Shown here: positions 45,610-55,500 of the stretch, piece after piece | How the letters are laid out: each line of letters starts with the position of its first letter | Position numbering within the stretch: position 1 is the stretch's first letter | Origin: Maledivibacter sp. | GTDB lineage: Bacteria > Bacillota > Clostridia > Peptostreptococcales > Caminicellaceae | Assembly: GCA_025210375.1 (NCBI GenBank) | Contig: JAOASB010000034.1 | Location: 62,001-126,000, forward strand | DNA length: 64,000 nucleotides | Direction of reading: 5' to 3' | Translations under genes and position numbers: made by a program | The notes under the pieces: model-generated | Seen by the model: only the letters and a program-made list of their open reading frames with translations | What the model was told of the DNA's origin: nothing | The model's database searches: none

Positions 45610-47586
45610 TTATATATGGAACTTCTTTAGCCTACTATTTAATTCTGAGGATTTTTCATTCAATTGTATTGCAATACTAGCCACCTCATTAATCACTTCA
45701 TTTTGGCTATATATTGATGTTCTAATTTCCTCTAAGCTTGTAGCAGAATTTTCAAAGGTATTTGTCACTTCTTCAATCATTGTCAATGTAGTTTCCTTTG
45801 AATATTCCATTTTTTCAATCATTTGGCTGATTTCATCCGTGATATTGGGTAATTTCTGAATGTTATTGTCGATGGTAATAAAACTATCATTAACTTTTTC
45901 AACAGTATCACTTTGTTGCTGCACAACTATATTTGCTTCTTCCATAGACATTACAATCTTATTTGAAGCTCCTTGTATATCTTTTAAAATACTACTAATA
46001 TTTTTTACGGCTTGAGCCGATTGTTCTGCTAGATGTTTAATTGATTCAGCTACTACTGAGAAACCTCTTCCATGTTCACCAGCCCTTGAAGCTTCAATAG
46101 ATGCATTTAATGCTAAAAGATTTGTTTCCTCTGCAATTGAAAATATTGTTTCAAGAATAACTTCCACGTCTCTTGATTTTTCTTCTAAATCGTTCACTAT
46201 TGTATTTACCCTAGTAATCGAATTTGTTGTCTTATTATTTTTCACCTTCAGTTCTTCTATTGTACTTATTCCCTCTTTATTTGATATTTGAACCTGTTTT
46301 GAAAAAGAAATAATTTTACTGAACTGCTGTGAAAGATCATTTAATAATATGGCCAATTCTTTCATCATATTAGATCCAGTTTTACTCCTATCTACTTGTT
46401 TAGTACTTTCTTCAGAAATTTCTACTATCCTATCTGTTATGGTTTCCGATATTGCGGTACATTCTTGAGATATTGCCGTCAAATTTTCCGATAGCCCCGT
46501 GCCATTGTCGGATGTATCCTGAATATTTTTAATCAAAATTGATAAATTATAAATAGTCTCATTGAAATGATCAGATAAATCTTTGAATTCATCATTAGAA
46601 TTTATAATTACTTCCGTCCTTAATTCGCCATTCTTTAATCCTCTCATCCCATCTAAGATCTTATAAATTGCTCCTTTAAAATAATTTGAGAAAATATATG
46701 TACCTATAACAGTAAATAATAAAGCTATTCCGCCAACCAAAGCTGTTGTATGCAAAATAGTATGGGCCCTTGATAATACATCCTTTGAGGATAAATCTGT
46801 TACTACAATCCATCCCAGATTTTCAATACGTTTTTGCGAAAGATAGTGTTTTTCTCCATCTATTATTGTTTCTGTATCTCTTTTTCCTTCTTCTACAACA
46901 TCAATTAAGGTACTATTAGACATCTTTTTTGCTATTAAATCATGATTAGGATGACTAATATATTTATTATTCCTATCTAAAATAAAGCAATAACTATTTT
47001 CTCCTAGCTCTTGATTATTTATATACTTAACAAAATCATCAAGATTAATATCTATAGATAATACACCAATAAAACTATCAACTTCATCATATATAGGAAT
47101 TGCAAGGGATATAACTAGTTCATTAGTATTTTTATCTCTATATGGATTTGTCCAAATCAATTTATTATCCTGCTTTGCTTGTTGATACCACGGCCGCAAT
47201 CTTGGATCAGTATCATCCTTTAAATCTAGCTGTGGATACGATATTACTCGCTTATCTTCAAGTACTACATAAACACACTTCATATCGTCACCAGAATTAA
47301 TAGCACTCTTAAATAAATCAACGATCCAAGGTTCATATTCTGGATGACTTATAGCACTTTTAATATTTCCATTATGTGCAACTATTTTAATAATACTTTC
47401 ATAGTTCTTAAGATATCTTTCTATTGAACCCATTACTCCATTTAAGGTACTGGAAGAGAGTGCCTTCAAATCTTCTTTAATAATTGTCCTAGATTGTAAG
47501 TAAGAACCAGTCCCTATTGTTATCATTAAACAAAATATTAGTACGATAAAAACCAAATTCATTTTAGCTCTAATAGAAAATCTCAT
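45610..47586 (-). CDS. Methyl-accepting chemotaxis protein with dCache sensor
   Basis: 658 aa from ATG 47586 (GGAGG upstream). Membrane helix 1 (about 8-30), an extracellular dCache-like domain (about 35-275) with [13 protein letters not shown] and FIGVLSIDI, membrane helix 2 (about 280-305), a HAMP region, and a cytoplasmic signalling hairpin with [19 protein letters not shown]. The ligand is unknown; WYQQA-type dCache domains often bind amino acids. No other chemotaxis gene is near. Confidence 0.93.
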   Translation of the reverse strand: MRFSIRAKMNLVFIVLIFCLMITIGTGSYLQSRTIIKEDLKALSSSTLNGVMGSIERYLKNYESIIKIVAHNGNIKSAISHPEYEPWIVDLFKSAINSGDDMKCVYVVLEDKRVISYPQLDLKDDTDPRLRPWYQQAKQDNKLIWTNPYRDKNTNELVISLAIPIYDEVDSFIGVLSIDINLDDFVKYINNQELGENSYCFILDRNNKYISHPNHDLIAKKMSNSTLIDVVEEGKRDTETIIDGEKHYLSQKRIENLGWIVVTDLSSKDVLSRAHTILHTTALVGGIALLFTVIGTYIFSNYFKGAIYKILDGMRGLKNGELRTEVIINSNDEFKDLSDHFNETIYNLSILIKNIQDTSDNGTGLSENLTAISQECTAISETITDRIVEISEESTKQVDRSKTGSNMMKELAILLNDLSQQFSKIISFSKQVQISNKEGISTIEELKVKNNKTTNSITRVNTIVNDLEEKSRDVEVILETIFSIAEETNLLALNASIEASRAGEHGRGFSVVAESIKHLAEQSAQAVKNISSILKDIQGASNKIVMSMEEANIVVQQQSDTVEKVNDSFITIDNNIQKLPNITDEISQMIEKMEYSKETTLTMIEEVTNTFENSATSLEEIRTSIYSQNEVINEVASIAIQLNEKSSELNSRLKKFHI

Positions 47587-47686
47587 TCTTTTTCCTCCTA
47601 ATTTTGTCATAATCTCTCAATTAGTTGTACCTTACTTATTCTTCTAAGTGCCGCTTGCTACAATTAAAAGGTTTTATATTATCCAT

Positions 47687-47735
47687 ATATAGGGTTCTCA
47701 TAGTATAAGTTAAATTCTATACTAAATTCCCCATA
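47687..47735. repeat. Short X-type palindrome
   Basis: TATAGGG to CCCCATA arms enclosing TAGTATAAGTTAAATTCTAT, a shortened copy of the X unit described at 9877-9978. Upstream of the chemoreceptor gene. Confidence 0.6.
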
Positions 47736-47795
47736 TTTATATCAATAATATAAGCTTAATAGATATTTCTACTCTAGTAGCCCTTTTCCTATTAC

Positions 47796-48173
47796 TTGAG
47801 GAAATTGCATAACTCTTACTTGGCTAAGCCTAATATGCAAACATCATCATTAATTTGATTACTTAAGATATAAGCATATTTTATGGTATAGATTTAAAGA
47901 TTTTAGAACTACATGTAAAGATAAACATGCAATTTGCTCACTTTAATAAGAAATCATTATTAACCATAATATACTATTTAAATTTGCATTACAATAGAGT
48001 TTCTAAATAAATATGGTCAATTTGGAAAAACTATATAATATTTGAGGGAATTGCATAACGCTTACTTAGCTAAGCTTAATATGGGAATCTGATTCTTGAT
48101 TTAATTGCTTAAGATAGAAGTATATTTGATGGTATAGCTATTGGGATTTTAAAACTACGTGTAAAGATAAACA
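47796..48173. repeat. Direct repeat pair of about 131 bp
   Basis: 47796-47926 and 48042-48173 both begin TTGAGG.AATTGCATAAC and end GTAAAGATAAACA, with clear similarity through the middle (CTTACTT.GCTAAGC, TATGGTATAG-like). I find no reading frame in either copy. They lie in a 780-bp region without intact genes. Confidence 0.65.
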
Positions 48174-48265
48174 ACTTCAAGGTTTAATATATCTCGAAAA
48201 AAAAATGTAGAAGCGTTCATTATTTTCTCTGAAATATATTTTAAATCTTAATGGTGATTATCTAT

Positions 48266-48359
48266 ATAGGGTTTTCATCGTATAACTTATACATGGACAA
48301 ATATGCGATGTTTCTGGGCATTTTGGACTTGTATAAGTTAAAGTTTATACTAGAATTTT
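48266..48359 (+). repeat. X-type palindrome at the gerAB junction
   Basis: A full-length X unit beginning ATAGGG at 48266 and running to about 48359, where the closing CCCTAT arm is lost. Open gerAB-like sequence begins at once after it, so the palindrome marks the break. Confidence 0.6.
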
Positions 48360-48362
48360 AGA

Positions 48363-48845
48363 TTTAGGGGAAAGGATTCTCCCTATAAAATATATTTAAA
48401 GAGCCTATTCTTTGGTGGAACAATAATACTTTTAATCTCCTTAACTAACATCTTAGTTCTGGGTTTAAATGGAATCGAAAGTTACTATTTCCCTTCATTT
48501 AAAACAGTCTCAAGAATACATATAGAGTGGATTTTTCAAAGACTAGAGATAATACCCAGCGCAATGTTCACAATAGGTGCCTTTATTAAGATGAACATAT
48601 ACCTACTAGCCTGTTGCAAGGGAATCGCTAAGGTACTTAAATGTAATGATTATAGGTTTATAGTTCTGCCTATTTCATTATTAATGATAAATTTAGCATA
48701 CTTTGAATTCGAAAGTATGATAGATTATTACGACGTTGTAGAAGTGTGGTACTGGTATGCTTCCTTCTTTGAGGTGCTTCTTCCTATAACAATCCTTATA
48801 ACTATCGAACTTAAAAAGAAATCCTTGTTTCATCATAGAAGTTAG
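48363..48845 (+). pseudogene. 5'-truncated gerAB-like germinant permease
   Basis: A frame open from 48354 encodes about 160 residues. They look like the C-terminal third of a GerAB spore-germination permease: SPYKIYLKSLFFGG, FPSFKTVSRIHIEW, then LEIIPSAMFTIGAFIKM and two hydrophobic helices, ending LITIELKKK. The first two-thirds is missing, replaced by the X palindrome at 48266-48359, and no ribosome site precedes a suitable start codon. No gerAA or gerAC genes lie nearby. I regard it as a relic. The internal ATG at 48564 would give only 93 aa. Confidence 0.75.
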
Positions 48846-48905
48846 GGGACGGAGTTGTTGATACCATTATGTTTTAGAACAATATTGTCAATAACTCCAT
48901 CCCCT
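48844..48905. repeat. P-type palindrome, copy P1
   Basis: AGGGGACGGAGTT and AACTCCATCCCCT arms around a core with TATGTTTTAGAACAATATT. Related to P2 (49961) and P3 (51778) but a little shorter at the ends. Sits at the far end of the toxin locus, directly after the gerAB relic. Confidence 0.7.
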
Positions 48906-49102
48906 GAACATGTTTTTTATTTACAACGTTTTTTAGTGGTCTCTCCTGTCCCCTTGTCTTTTACAGGGCTTATATGGGTTATGTTTGTCTTAGTAGTATT
49001 ATTGGAATCATTCGGCACTGGATAGACCCATAAAAAAGAAACCTCGAAAGCCATAAAGCCAATCAAGGTCTATTAATACATCATTCTTAAAGCTATAGAA
49101 TA

Positions 49103-49420
49103 TTAGTGAAGTATAACATAAAATTTACGAATTAGTTTCTCAAATGTTTCTAGTCTCTCATTATCAAGATTCCTTGGCTCAATTCTAACATTATACTTAT
49201 GAAAAAATCTATTATTTACTTCTTTTTCAAGTGATTGAAGTTCTTCGACATCCCTATGTTCCATTAAAAAATTCAACCAATCATTTATTTCATTTCTATG
49301 CCAAATTAACAGGGAATCAGATGAAACCTTCAACATTTCTTCAACATGTTTCTTTAGTAATTCTAATGTGTTAGTTAGTTCACTATGTTCCTTAGTACTC
49401 AATATGTTTAACACTTGCAT
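49103..49420 (-). CDS. Candidate immunity protein for the ART/TNT-like RHS tip
   Basis: 105 aa from ATG 49420, spaced about 6 nt from GAGG. Mostly helical, acidic, no signal peptide. It starts 14 nt after the toxin-tip relic at 49435, the position of immunity genes in RHS systems. I do not recognise the family. It may still neutralise related toxins from neighbours even though its partner tip is broken. Confidence 0.6.
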   Translation of the reverse strand: MQVLNILSTKEHSELTNTLELLKKHVEEMLKVSSDSLLIWHRNEINDWLNFLMEHRDVEELQSLEKEVNNRFFHKYNVRIEPRNLDNERLETFEKLIRKFYVILH

Positions 49421-49434
49421 CACCTACCTCAATA

Positions 49435-49960
49435 TTATTTTAATGGTGTAGTAGTAATCCTACTTTCAGGAATAGCTTTAAAATCAATGTAAATCTGATG
49501 TGATCCACCATATAACCCCATTCCTTGAGAACCAACCGTACCGTCTAAGCCTGATATACTTGACCCTTTGGGAATAGTAATTTCAAAAAGCTTACTTGCA
49601 TTATTACACCATTCTTGTTTTATAGCTGTGTTTACTCTCCACTCAAATTCAGTTGCAGGAGGCGGGGTAAGTGACCAAAACCCTCCATTTTTATCACCAA
49701 TCCTGTATAATTTTGTTCCCTCTCCATATGTTTTTAATTCCGATTTTCCGCCTGCAAACGAATTTAAAACATTTCTTTCCCATTGACTTCCTTCTGGTAG
49801 ATTAGGAGCTTTAACATGAATTTCCGTCTTTATCGGTCTCGGCTATTGTTCTGCCCAGCATGTCGTTGTGATATTTTGTTGTTTTTTCTGGGGTTATTTT
49901 TTCTGTCCTTAGTCCCCTGTGGTTGTATTGGTATTGGTATGTTCCCTTGCTAGATTTCTA
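49435..49960 (-). pseudogene. Displaced RHS tip: core fragment plus ART/TNT-like toxin domain
   Basis: Minus strand, two joined pieces. From P2 (49961) down to about 49845 a short RHS core fragment reads GTYQYQYNHRGLRTEK... to DMLGRTIAETDKDGN, where its frame stops. In another frame about 135 residues follow, EIHVKAPNLPEGSQW to the stop at 49435, with GTKLYRIGDKNGGFWS and GGSHQIYI. The second pattern recalls ADP-ribosyltransferase or TNT-type (NAD glycohydrolase) polymorphic toxins; that match is from memory. Core sequence between the pieces has been deleted. The candidate immunity gene follows. Confidence 0.65.
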
Positions 49961-50032
49961 TGTCTAAAGAACGGAGTTATTGACACAATTATGTTTTAGA
50001 ACCATATTGTCAATAACTCCGTCCCCTAGACA
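49961..50032. repeat. P-type palindrome, copy P2
   Basis: 72 bp, framed by TGTCTA / TAGACA, with inner arms ACGGAGTTATTGACA / GTCAATAACTCCGT. Nearly identical to P3 (51778-51849). It abuts an RHS core fragment at exactly the same codon as P3. Confidence 0.8.
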
Positions 50033-50187
50033 CTTCTCTAAATCATCGTAGCGGTAGTAGGTTCTATTTTTCCCCCAAATATTATATGATATATTCCTGT
50101 TTTACTTCTCTTGCATATCTATTAGCCTTTGATTATTCTAACAAATTGTTTTGTTCAGAAGCACTAACTCCTACCCCCTTGCTTCTT
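50033..50187. other. Repeat-linked segment downstream of P2 (D block)
   Basis: Non-coding. From about 50097 it matches 51852-51956 beyond P3 (shared GTTTTACTTCTCTTGCAT and ATTCTAACAAATTGTTTTGT), so P plus this block were duplicated together. Positions 50041-50072 carry a scrap of RHS core sequence otherwise found near 54697-54730. Confidence 0.6.
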
Positions 50188-50221
50188 ATAAACAAAGTAT
50201 TCTTATCCATCATGAAACCTC

Positions 50222-50620
50222 CTATTTTAGTGGAGTATAATCTTCAGTTTCATATTTTTTAGATACAACCCATCCACTTAAACCATACGAAGAAGTAATC
50301 ACATAGTAAGAATATTGCTCTTTTAACAATATTTCTGCTAATTCTTCAACAGTATCATAGTCCATTGGCCAACAATAGTTTTTCTGTTTTTTTAATAAAT
50401 CACTATTATCTTCTATAAATTGAATAATCTCATATTCTTCTATGTCGAAAATAATACTGCCTTGTAATTGATTTTCAAAATAGTGAGCTAAAACATTAGA
50501 AAAAACTATATCTGTCTTTTCTATTAATGTTGAACTATTATATTGAGTGTGTATTATAATCTTTTGATTTTTCAAGTCGACTTCATATGATATTATTTCA
50601 TTATCATGTATTTTTGACAC
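50222..50620 (-). CDS. Candidate immunity protein for the type-24-like RHS tip
   Basis: 132 aa; GTG start at 50620 with AGGATGTG upstream. Acidic soluble protein without signal peptide or membrane helix. It lies 86 nt downstream of the RHS cassette at 50707, where an immunity gene is expected. No family recognised by eye. The frame is intact. Confidence 0.6.
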   Translation of the reverse strand: MSKIHDNEIISYEVDLKNQKIIIHTQYNSSTLIEKTDIVFSNVLAHYFENQLQGSIIFDIEEYEIIQFIEDNSDLLKKQKNYCWPMDYDTVEELAEILLKEQYSYYVITSSYGLSGWVVSKKYETEDYTPLK

Positions 50621-50706
50621 GTTATCACATCCTAAATATTAATAAATTTACAGCTTTAAAATTTTTAATATACTAGTAATTAAATATCATTTGCAATAAT
50701 TTAAAT

Positions 50707-51774
50707 CTACTGTCTTGGAGGAATCTTATTCCAATCCCAAATATGTCTATGTGGAAACGTATGACTACCATCACCATTTGAATGATTATAATCAATATCT
50801 TCTTGAGCTTTTCCATTTCTCCCATAATATCTTCTCTGTTTTACAGTACCATCTGGGTTCAATTTATCCATCGATGAATTAGGCTCACCTTTTCCAGGTA
50901 AATCCTTACCACTGCTATTTACCTCATGATTAGGATAAGGTTCACCCTTTGACCTTAAATCATCAAGGTTAATCGACTCTTCATTTTCAGATGAAGCATG
51001 ATTATTCTCAGCTTTCTCATCTTCTTTATTTTCACTCATCTTCCAGCGTCTTATATCTTCCTCAGTTTCACCAGCATCAATCGTTCTCATTTTCCATGTA
51101 ACTCCAAATGCTAAAGTACCTAATCCATACTTTGCACCTGATACTAGTTCTTTTCCAAACGTTACAACTGGAGCTACTATATCTCCCCAACTTATTCCGC
51201 CAAATGGTGGATTCAATGCCTCTGTAAATCTAGGACTCCATAACCCTGTATGTGAATGTCCACTCGGGTCAATGTATATCAGTGGATTATTTACACAATA
51301 TATATACTGATTCATGCTTAGTGGGTCTGTTACATCTCCCTCGTAACTATCCTTTGATATAAACCTTGCTGTTTTAGGGCTATAATACCTTGCTCTTAAG
51401 TAATACATCCAACTTTCTGCATCAAAGTATTCACCTGCATATCTTATTGGGTTTTCTATTTCTTCTGTTTCTTCTACAATGTTGCCCCATTCATCATATT
51501 TGTATCTATTTACTATATTACCACTTTCATCTACTATTTTCACTACATCCCCGTGTCCATTGTATAGATAGTAGTAGTACTTTCCATTTATTTTCCTTGC
51601 AAGGGGTTTGTGTCCCCATATGTTTTGGGCTGTTACATTTCCGTCTTTATCGGTCTCGGCTATTGTTCTGCCCAACATGTCGTTGTGATATTTTGTTGTT
51701 CTTTCTGGGGTTATTTTTTCTGTCCTTAGTCCCCTGTGGTTGTATTGGTATTGGTATGTTCCCTTGCTAGATTT
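50707..51774 (-). pseudogene. RHS tip cassette with polymorphic toxin type 24-like domain
   Basis: Frame open from about 51774 to 50707. It begins in RHS core (SKGTYQYQYNHRG), runs through NGHGDVVKIVD, YLRARYYSPKTARFISKD and the core end NPLIYIDPSGH, then a variable tip. The last 80 residues (KGEPNSSMDKLNPDG, QRRYYGRNGKAQEDIDYNH, HTFPHRHIWDW) resemble what I recall as polymorphic toxin type 24. There is no ribosome site or signal peptide; an in-frame TAG and palindrome P3 cut it off upstream. The core part is close to identical to the full-length RHS gene, so it could be a silent cassette. Confidence 0.7.
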
Positions 51775-51777
51775 CTA

Positions 51778-51849
51778 TGTCTAAAGAACGGAGTTATTGA
51801 CACAATTATGTTTTAGAACCATATTGTCAACAACTCCGTCACCTAGACA
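51778..51849. repeat. P-type palindrome, copy P3
   Basis: 72 bp, TGTCTA / TAGACA ends, arms ACGGAGTTATTGACA / GTCAACAACTCCGT. It terminates the RHS cassette at the same core codon as P2. Confidence 0.8.
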
Positions 51850-52024
51850 CTTCTGTTTTACTTCTCTTGCATACTGCTCTTTGCATATCTATTAGCCTTT
51901 GATTATTCTAACAAATTGTTTTGTGTAGAAGCGCTAACTCCGACCCCTCGCTTCTTCTAGTAAGTGGTTTTCAAAATCTTTTAGTATCTCTATCATCCTT
52001 TTCTCTCCTTTCATTTTTGATATA

Positions 52025-52279
52025 ACAAAAAGACTAACCCAGGAATTACCTCCCGTGTTAGTCTTAGATTGCTGGTTATTTGTCTTTTATTCTAATTTTG
52101 ACTAGTTATCTTTAGTTTTTATTACCTTCACACCTAAACTGCTGTTTTATGGCTCTGTAGGTGTTTTTTGTACTTTATTTTCTTACTGACTACAGAATTT
52201 AGATTATGCAGTAAGCTCTTGCTCAGCAAACGAAAGGAAAGCGATGGAATGACTAGGTTTGTCTATTCCACCACTTTCC
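52025..52279 (-). other. Cluster of four hairpins downstream of the RHS operon
   Basis: Within an otherwise gene-free stretch (51850-52332) four inverted repeats lie in series: GGAAAGCGATGGAAT (52236-52250) with 52265-52279 (13 of 15 pairs); TTACTG / CAGTAA (52183-52214); CACCTA / TAGGTG (52131-52163); and AAGACTAAC / GTTAGTCTT (52030-52065). The last is followed on the minus strand by TTTTTG and is the likely terminator of the toxin operon. The rest may be a structured 3' region or a small RNA. Confidence 0.5.
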
Positions 52280-52332
52280 TACTACTTATGTTGTCAGTTT
52301 CTTCCGATAAATGTCGTTAGCCTTAGTTGTTT

Positions 52333-52554
52333 TTAACTTATTTTTTCCAGTAACTCATTTATTACTTTTACACACTCATCGTATCTTTGCGCACTAGATA
52401 CCATGAATCTAATGTACTCAATTCTGTTTTCTGCTTCTCTTACAAAACCAACTATTTCACTAGGAATAGCAACTCTAGATAGAAATCTCGAAAACTCTTC
52501 AACAGTGTATTTTTGCTCAATGAATTTATTGCAACCAATAATCAAATCTTTCAT
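52333..52554 (-). CDS. Candidate immunity protein for the full-length RHS toxin
   Basis: 73 aa, helical (YTVEEFSRFLSRVAIPSEIVGF). ATG 52554 follows GGGAGG and lies 10 nt after the RHS stop, so the two are co-translated. Position and size fit a cognate immunity protein. Family not recognised with certainty. Confidence 0.7.
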   Translation of the reverse strand: MKDLIIGCNKFIEQKYTVEEFSRFLSRVAIPSEIVGFVREAENRIEYIRFMVSSAQRYDECVKVINELLEKIS

Positions 52555-52564
52555 GTCTACCTCC

Positions 52565-55500
52565 CTATTTTGTCATGATTGTAATTACTATATCACCTTC
52601 TGTGACAACTTGTACTGAACCTGACTCCCAAACTTGTCGGACTACCCCATCAACTGTTTGTGTATCGATAAGAGTCCCATTTTTAAGAACATCATCTACA
52701 TATGTTGGTGATATGCTTCTTCCATAGTCGATTGTTTCTACATCATATATTCTAGATGCCCCAACTCTTCCATCAGTGGTAGAACTATATCTCATCCCAC
52801 TTGGTTGCATTCTATCTACTGCATGACGAGTGTAATATTTATCTCCAATTTTAGCATACTCACGACCATCAATGGTTACTTTCTCATAGTCACTCCATTT
52901 GCCCCACAGCTGTTTAGAATTACTCGTCTCCTTACTATACATACTAAGTCCAAGATCGCTATTAGGACTTCCACTTATTTTATCTTTTAAATATTTAATT
53001 CCTTCTCCTATCTTATTCTTAGCTGTATGTACTATCTCTGAACCATATTCAAGTACATACTGACCACCCTGCTGTATTTCTGGTCCATATTGGTAAACCA
53101 ACATCTGTGCCTCATTCAATATTTGTGGTAATGATGTCTCTGCTATTTCCACAAGCTTCATTAAAATTGGATTATGCCCACTAGGGTCAACATACATTAA
53201 TGGATTATTATAACAATACATATACTGATTCATACTAAGGGGATTAGTAAGTGTTCCCTCATAACTATCCTTAGACACAAACCTACCAATAACAGGGTCA
53301 TAATACCTTGCTCTTAGATAATACATACTGCTTTCTTCATCAAAGTATTCACCTGCGTATTTTATTGGGTTTTCTATTTGTTCTGTTTCTTCTAGGATGT
53401 TGCCCCATTCATCATATTTGTATCTATTTACTATATTACCACTTCCATCTACTATTTTCACTACATCTCCGTGTCCATTGTATAGATAGTAGTAGTACTT
53501 TCCATTTATTTTCCTTGCAAGGGGTTTGTGTCCCCATATGTTTTGGGCTGTTACATTTCCGTCTTTATCGGTCTCGGCTATTGTTCTGCCCAGCATGTCG
53601 TTGTGATATTTTGTTGTTTTTTCTCGGGTTATTTTTTCTGTCCTTAGTCCCCTGTGGTTGTATTGGTATTGGTATGTATTTTCACCGGATTTATATTCCA
53701 CAAGCTGATTTAGGGGGTTGTATTTTAGCTCCCTTGAGGTTTGGCTGACTAAGTGGTCAATAGCCCCCTTGGTATCTGAGCTTATTTCTTTTCTGTTACC
53801 CCTTGCATCGTAGCTGTAGTCTATGGTTTTGTTATTGGGCTTTGTTATTTCCCTTAAGCGGTTTAGTTTATCGTAGTCATAGCTTGTTGTTATATTGTTT
53901 TCTTTTATTAAGCTTAGATTTCCATTGCCGTCATAGTCATAGCTGTTGCTATCTATCTGACTTTCTATTTTATTTTTTAGTGTTTTTAGCTGATTTGTAT
54001 CGTAATAATCGTATTGTGTTTTTATGCTTGTGTTTGGATATGTTAGTGTGCTTATCATACCATCATTGTGATAATCATAGTTAAAGGTTTTTCCATCCAC
54101 CTTTATAAGGTCCGTTCTGTTCCTTGTGTCGTAGGTGTATTCTGTTTTTAGTCCAAAGGGGTCGGTTATGTCCCTTAGATTTCCACCTTCATAGTAGCTA
54201 TATAGGGTGTATTTATTTGTATCATCGGGAAGACTTTGTTTTTTTAACCTTCCATTTTTGTAATACTCATAGGTGGTTGTTCCACTTTTATCGGTTACGA
54301 GCATGATATTTTGTGTATTTAGGTTATTATAGTTGTAGCTGGTTTGAGAGTCCGTGCTGCCACCTTTAGTTTTAGCGGTTTGAGTGAGTATTCTGCCTAG
54401 ACTATCATAGGTGTAGCTTATCCTTTGATTTTCCATATCTATTGTGTGATCAATATTACCGGCTAGATTATAGGCTAGCTTAGTTACTTTATCCTTAGCT
54501 CCAGCTACCTTATCATATGGTTCATAGGATTTTATTACCCTTCCCAGTTCATCGTATTCCCTTTCCCTTATTATTTCTTTATTTAAGCTATTACCATTTC
54601 CATATTCCTTCATGGTGATTTTTTTTATTTTATCTTGATTGTTGTATTGGTATGAGGTTTTTTCACCCCTAGGATTTTCTACTTCTATTAATCTTCCTAA
54701 ATCATCGTAGCGGTAGTAGGTTCTATTTCCCCTTGCATCCCTAGTACTGGTTATTTTTCCTAGATAGTCATGATCATATTTTGTTATGTACTGGATGGAA
54801 TTGGTTGGCTTTATTCTTTCTTCCTTGAGATTACCTACCTTATCGTATATAGTTATGTATTCATTTCCTTCTTCGTCGATTTCTACTTTTTTGTTTTCTA
54901 TATCGTAGTATTTTATTTGCTTGTATGTTGAATCAGGGTTTGTTATCCTTGTTATTCTTCCAAAGATGTCATATTGATAGCTTGTCTTGTTTTCATTTGC
55001 ATCCTTGGTCCATTCCAGCCGGCTAAGGGAGTTGTATTTGTTTTCTTCTAGGGTTATCCAGCTGTTAGTGCTTCCTTCCCTTAGCTCTTCATTTTTTATT
55101 AGTCTTCCTAGTCCATCGAAGATTTGCCTTACTTTATGCCCATTTTCTAGGGTTATGGTTACCTTGTTGGTTGTATCATCATAGGTTATTTGTTTGAAGG
55201 AGCTATCTGGATTTATTACCTTTGTTGTTCTTCCTAGTTTATCGTATTCATAGGTTGTTTTATTGTTTTCTCCATCGGTGGTGCTTAGAAGCCTACCGGT
55301 GTTAAGGTCATAGTTGTATCTTTCCGTTATGGTTTTTATATTTCCATTGTAGTCTTTAACATTTATTGTTTTTTTGGTTAGGTAAGCACTTTTAAAGCTG
55401 CTACTGTATTCATAGTTTTCTTCTATCCTTGTTCTATCCTCCATTTTCAGCTGCTTTTTGAGGGTGTTTCCATATGAATCATGGTCCGGATAGTATTCAT

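Noticed and set aside
48917..49054. 45-aa minus-strand frame starting MAFEVSFLWVYPVPND
   Set aside because: No ribosome site, no recognised family, and it lies in repeat-rich DNA beside P1.
51934..51996. 20-codon frame MIEILKDFENHLLEE with GGAGAG upstream
   Set aside because: Although it has a ribosome site and faintly resembles the N-terminus of a tyrosine recombinase, it stops after 20 codons where the duplicated D block begins; too short to call.
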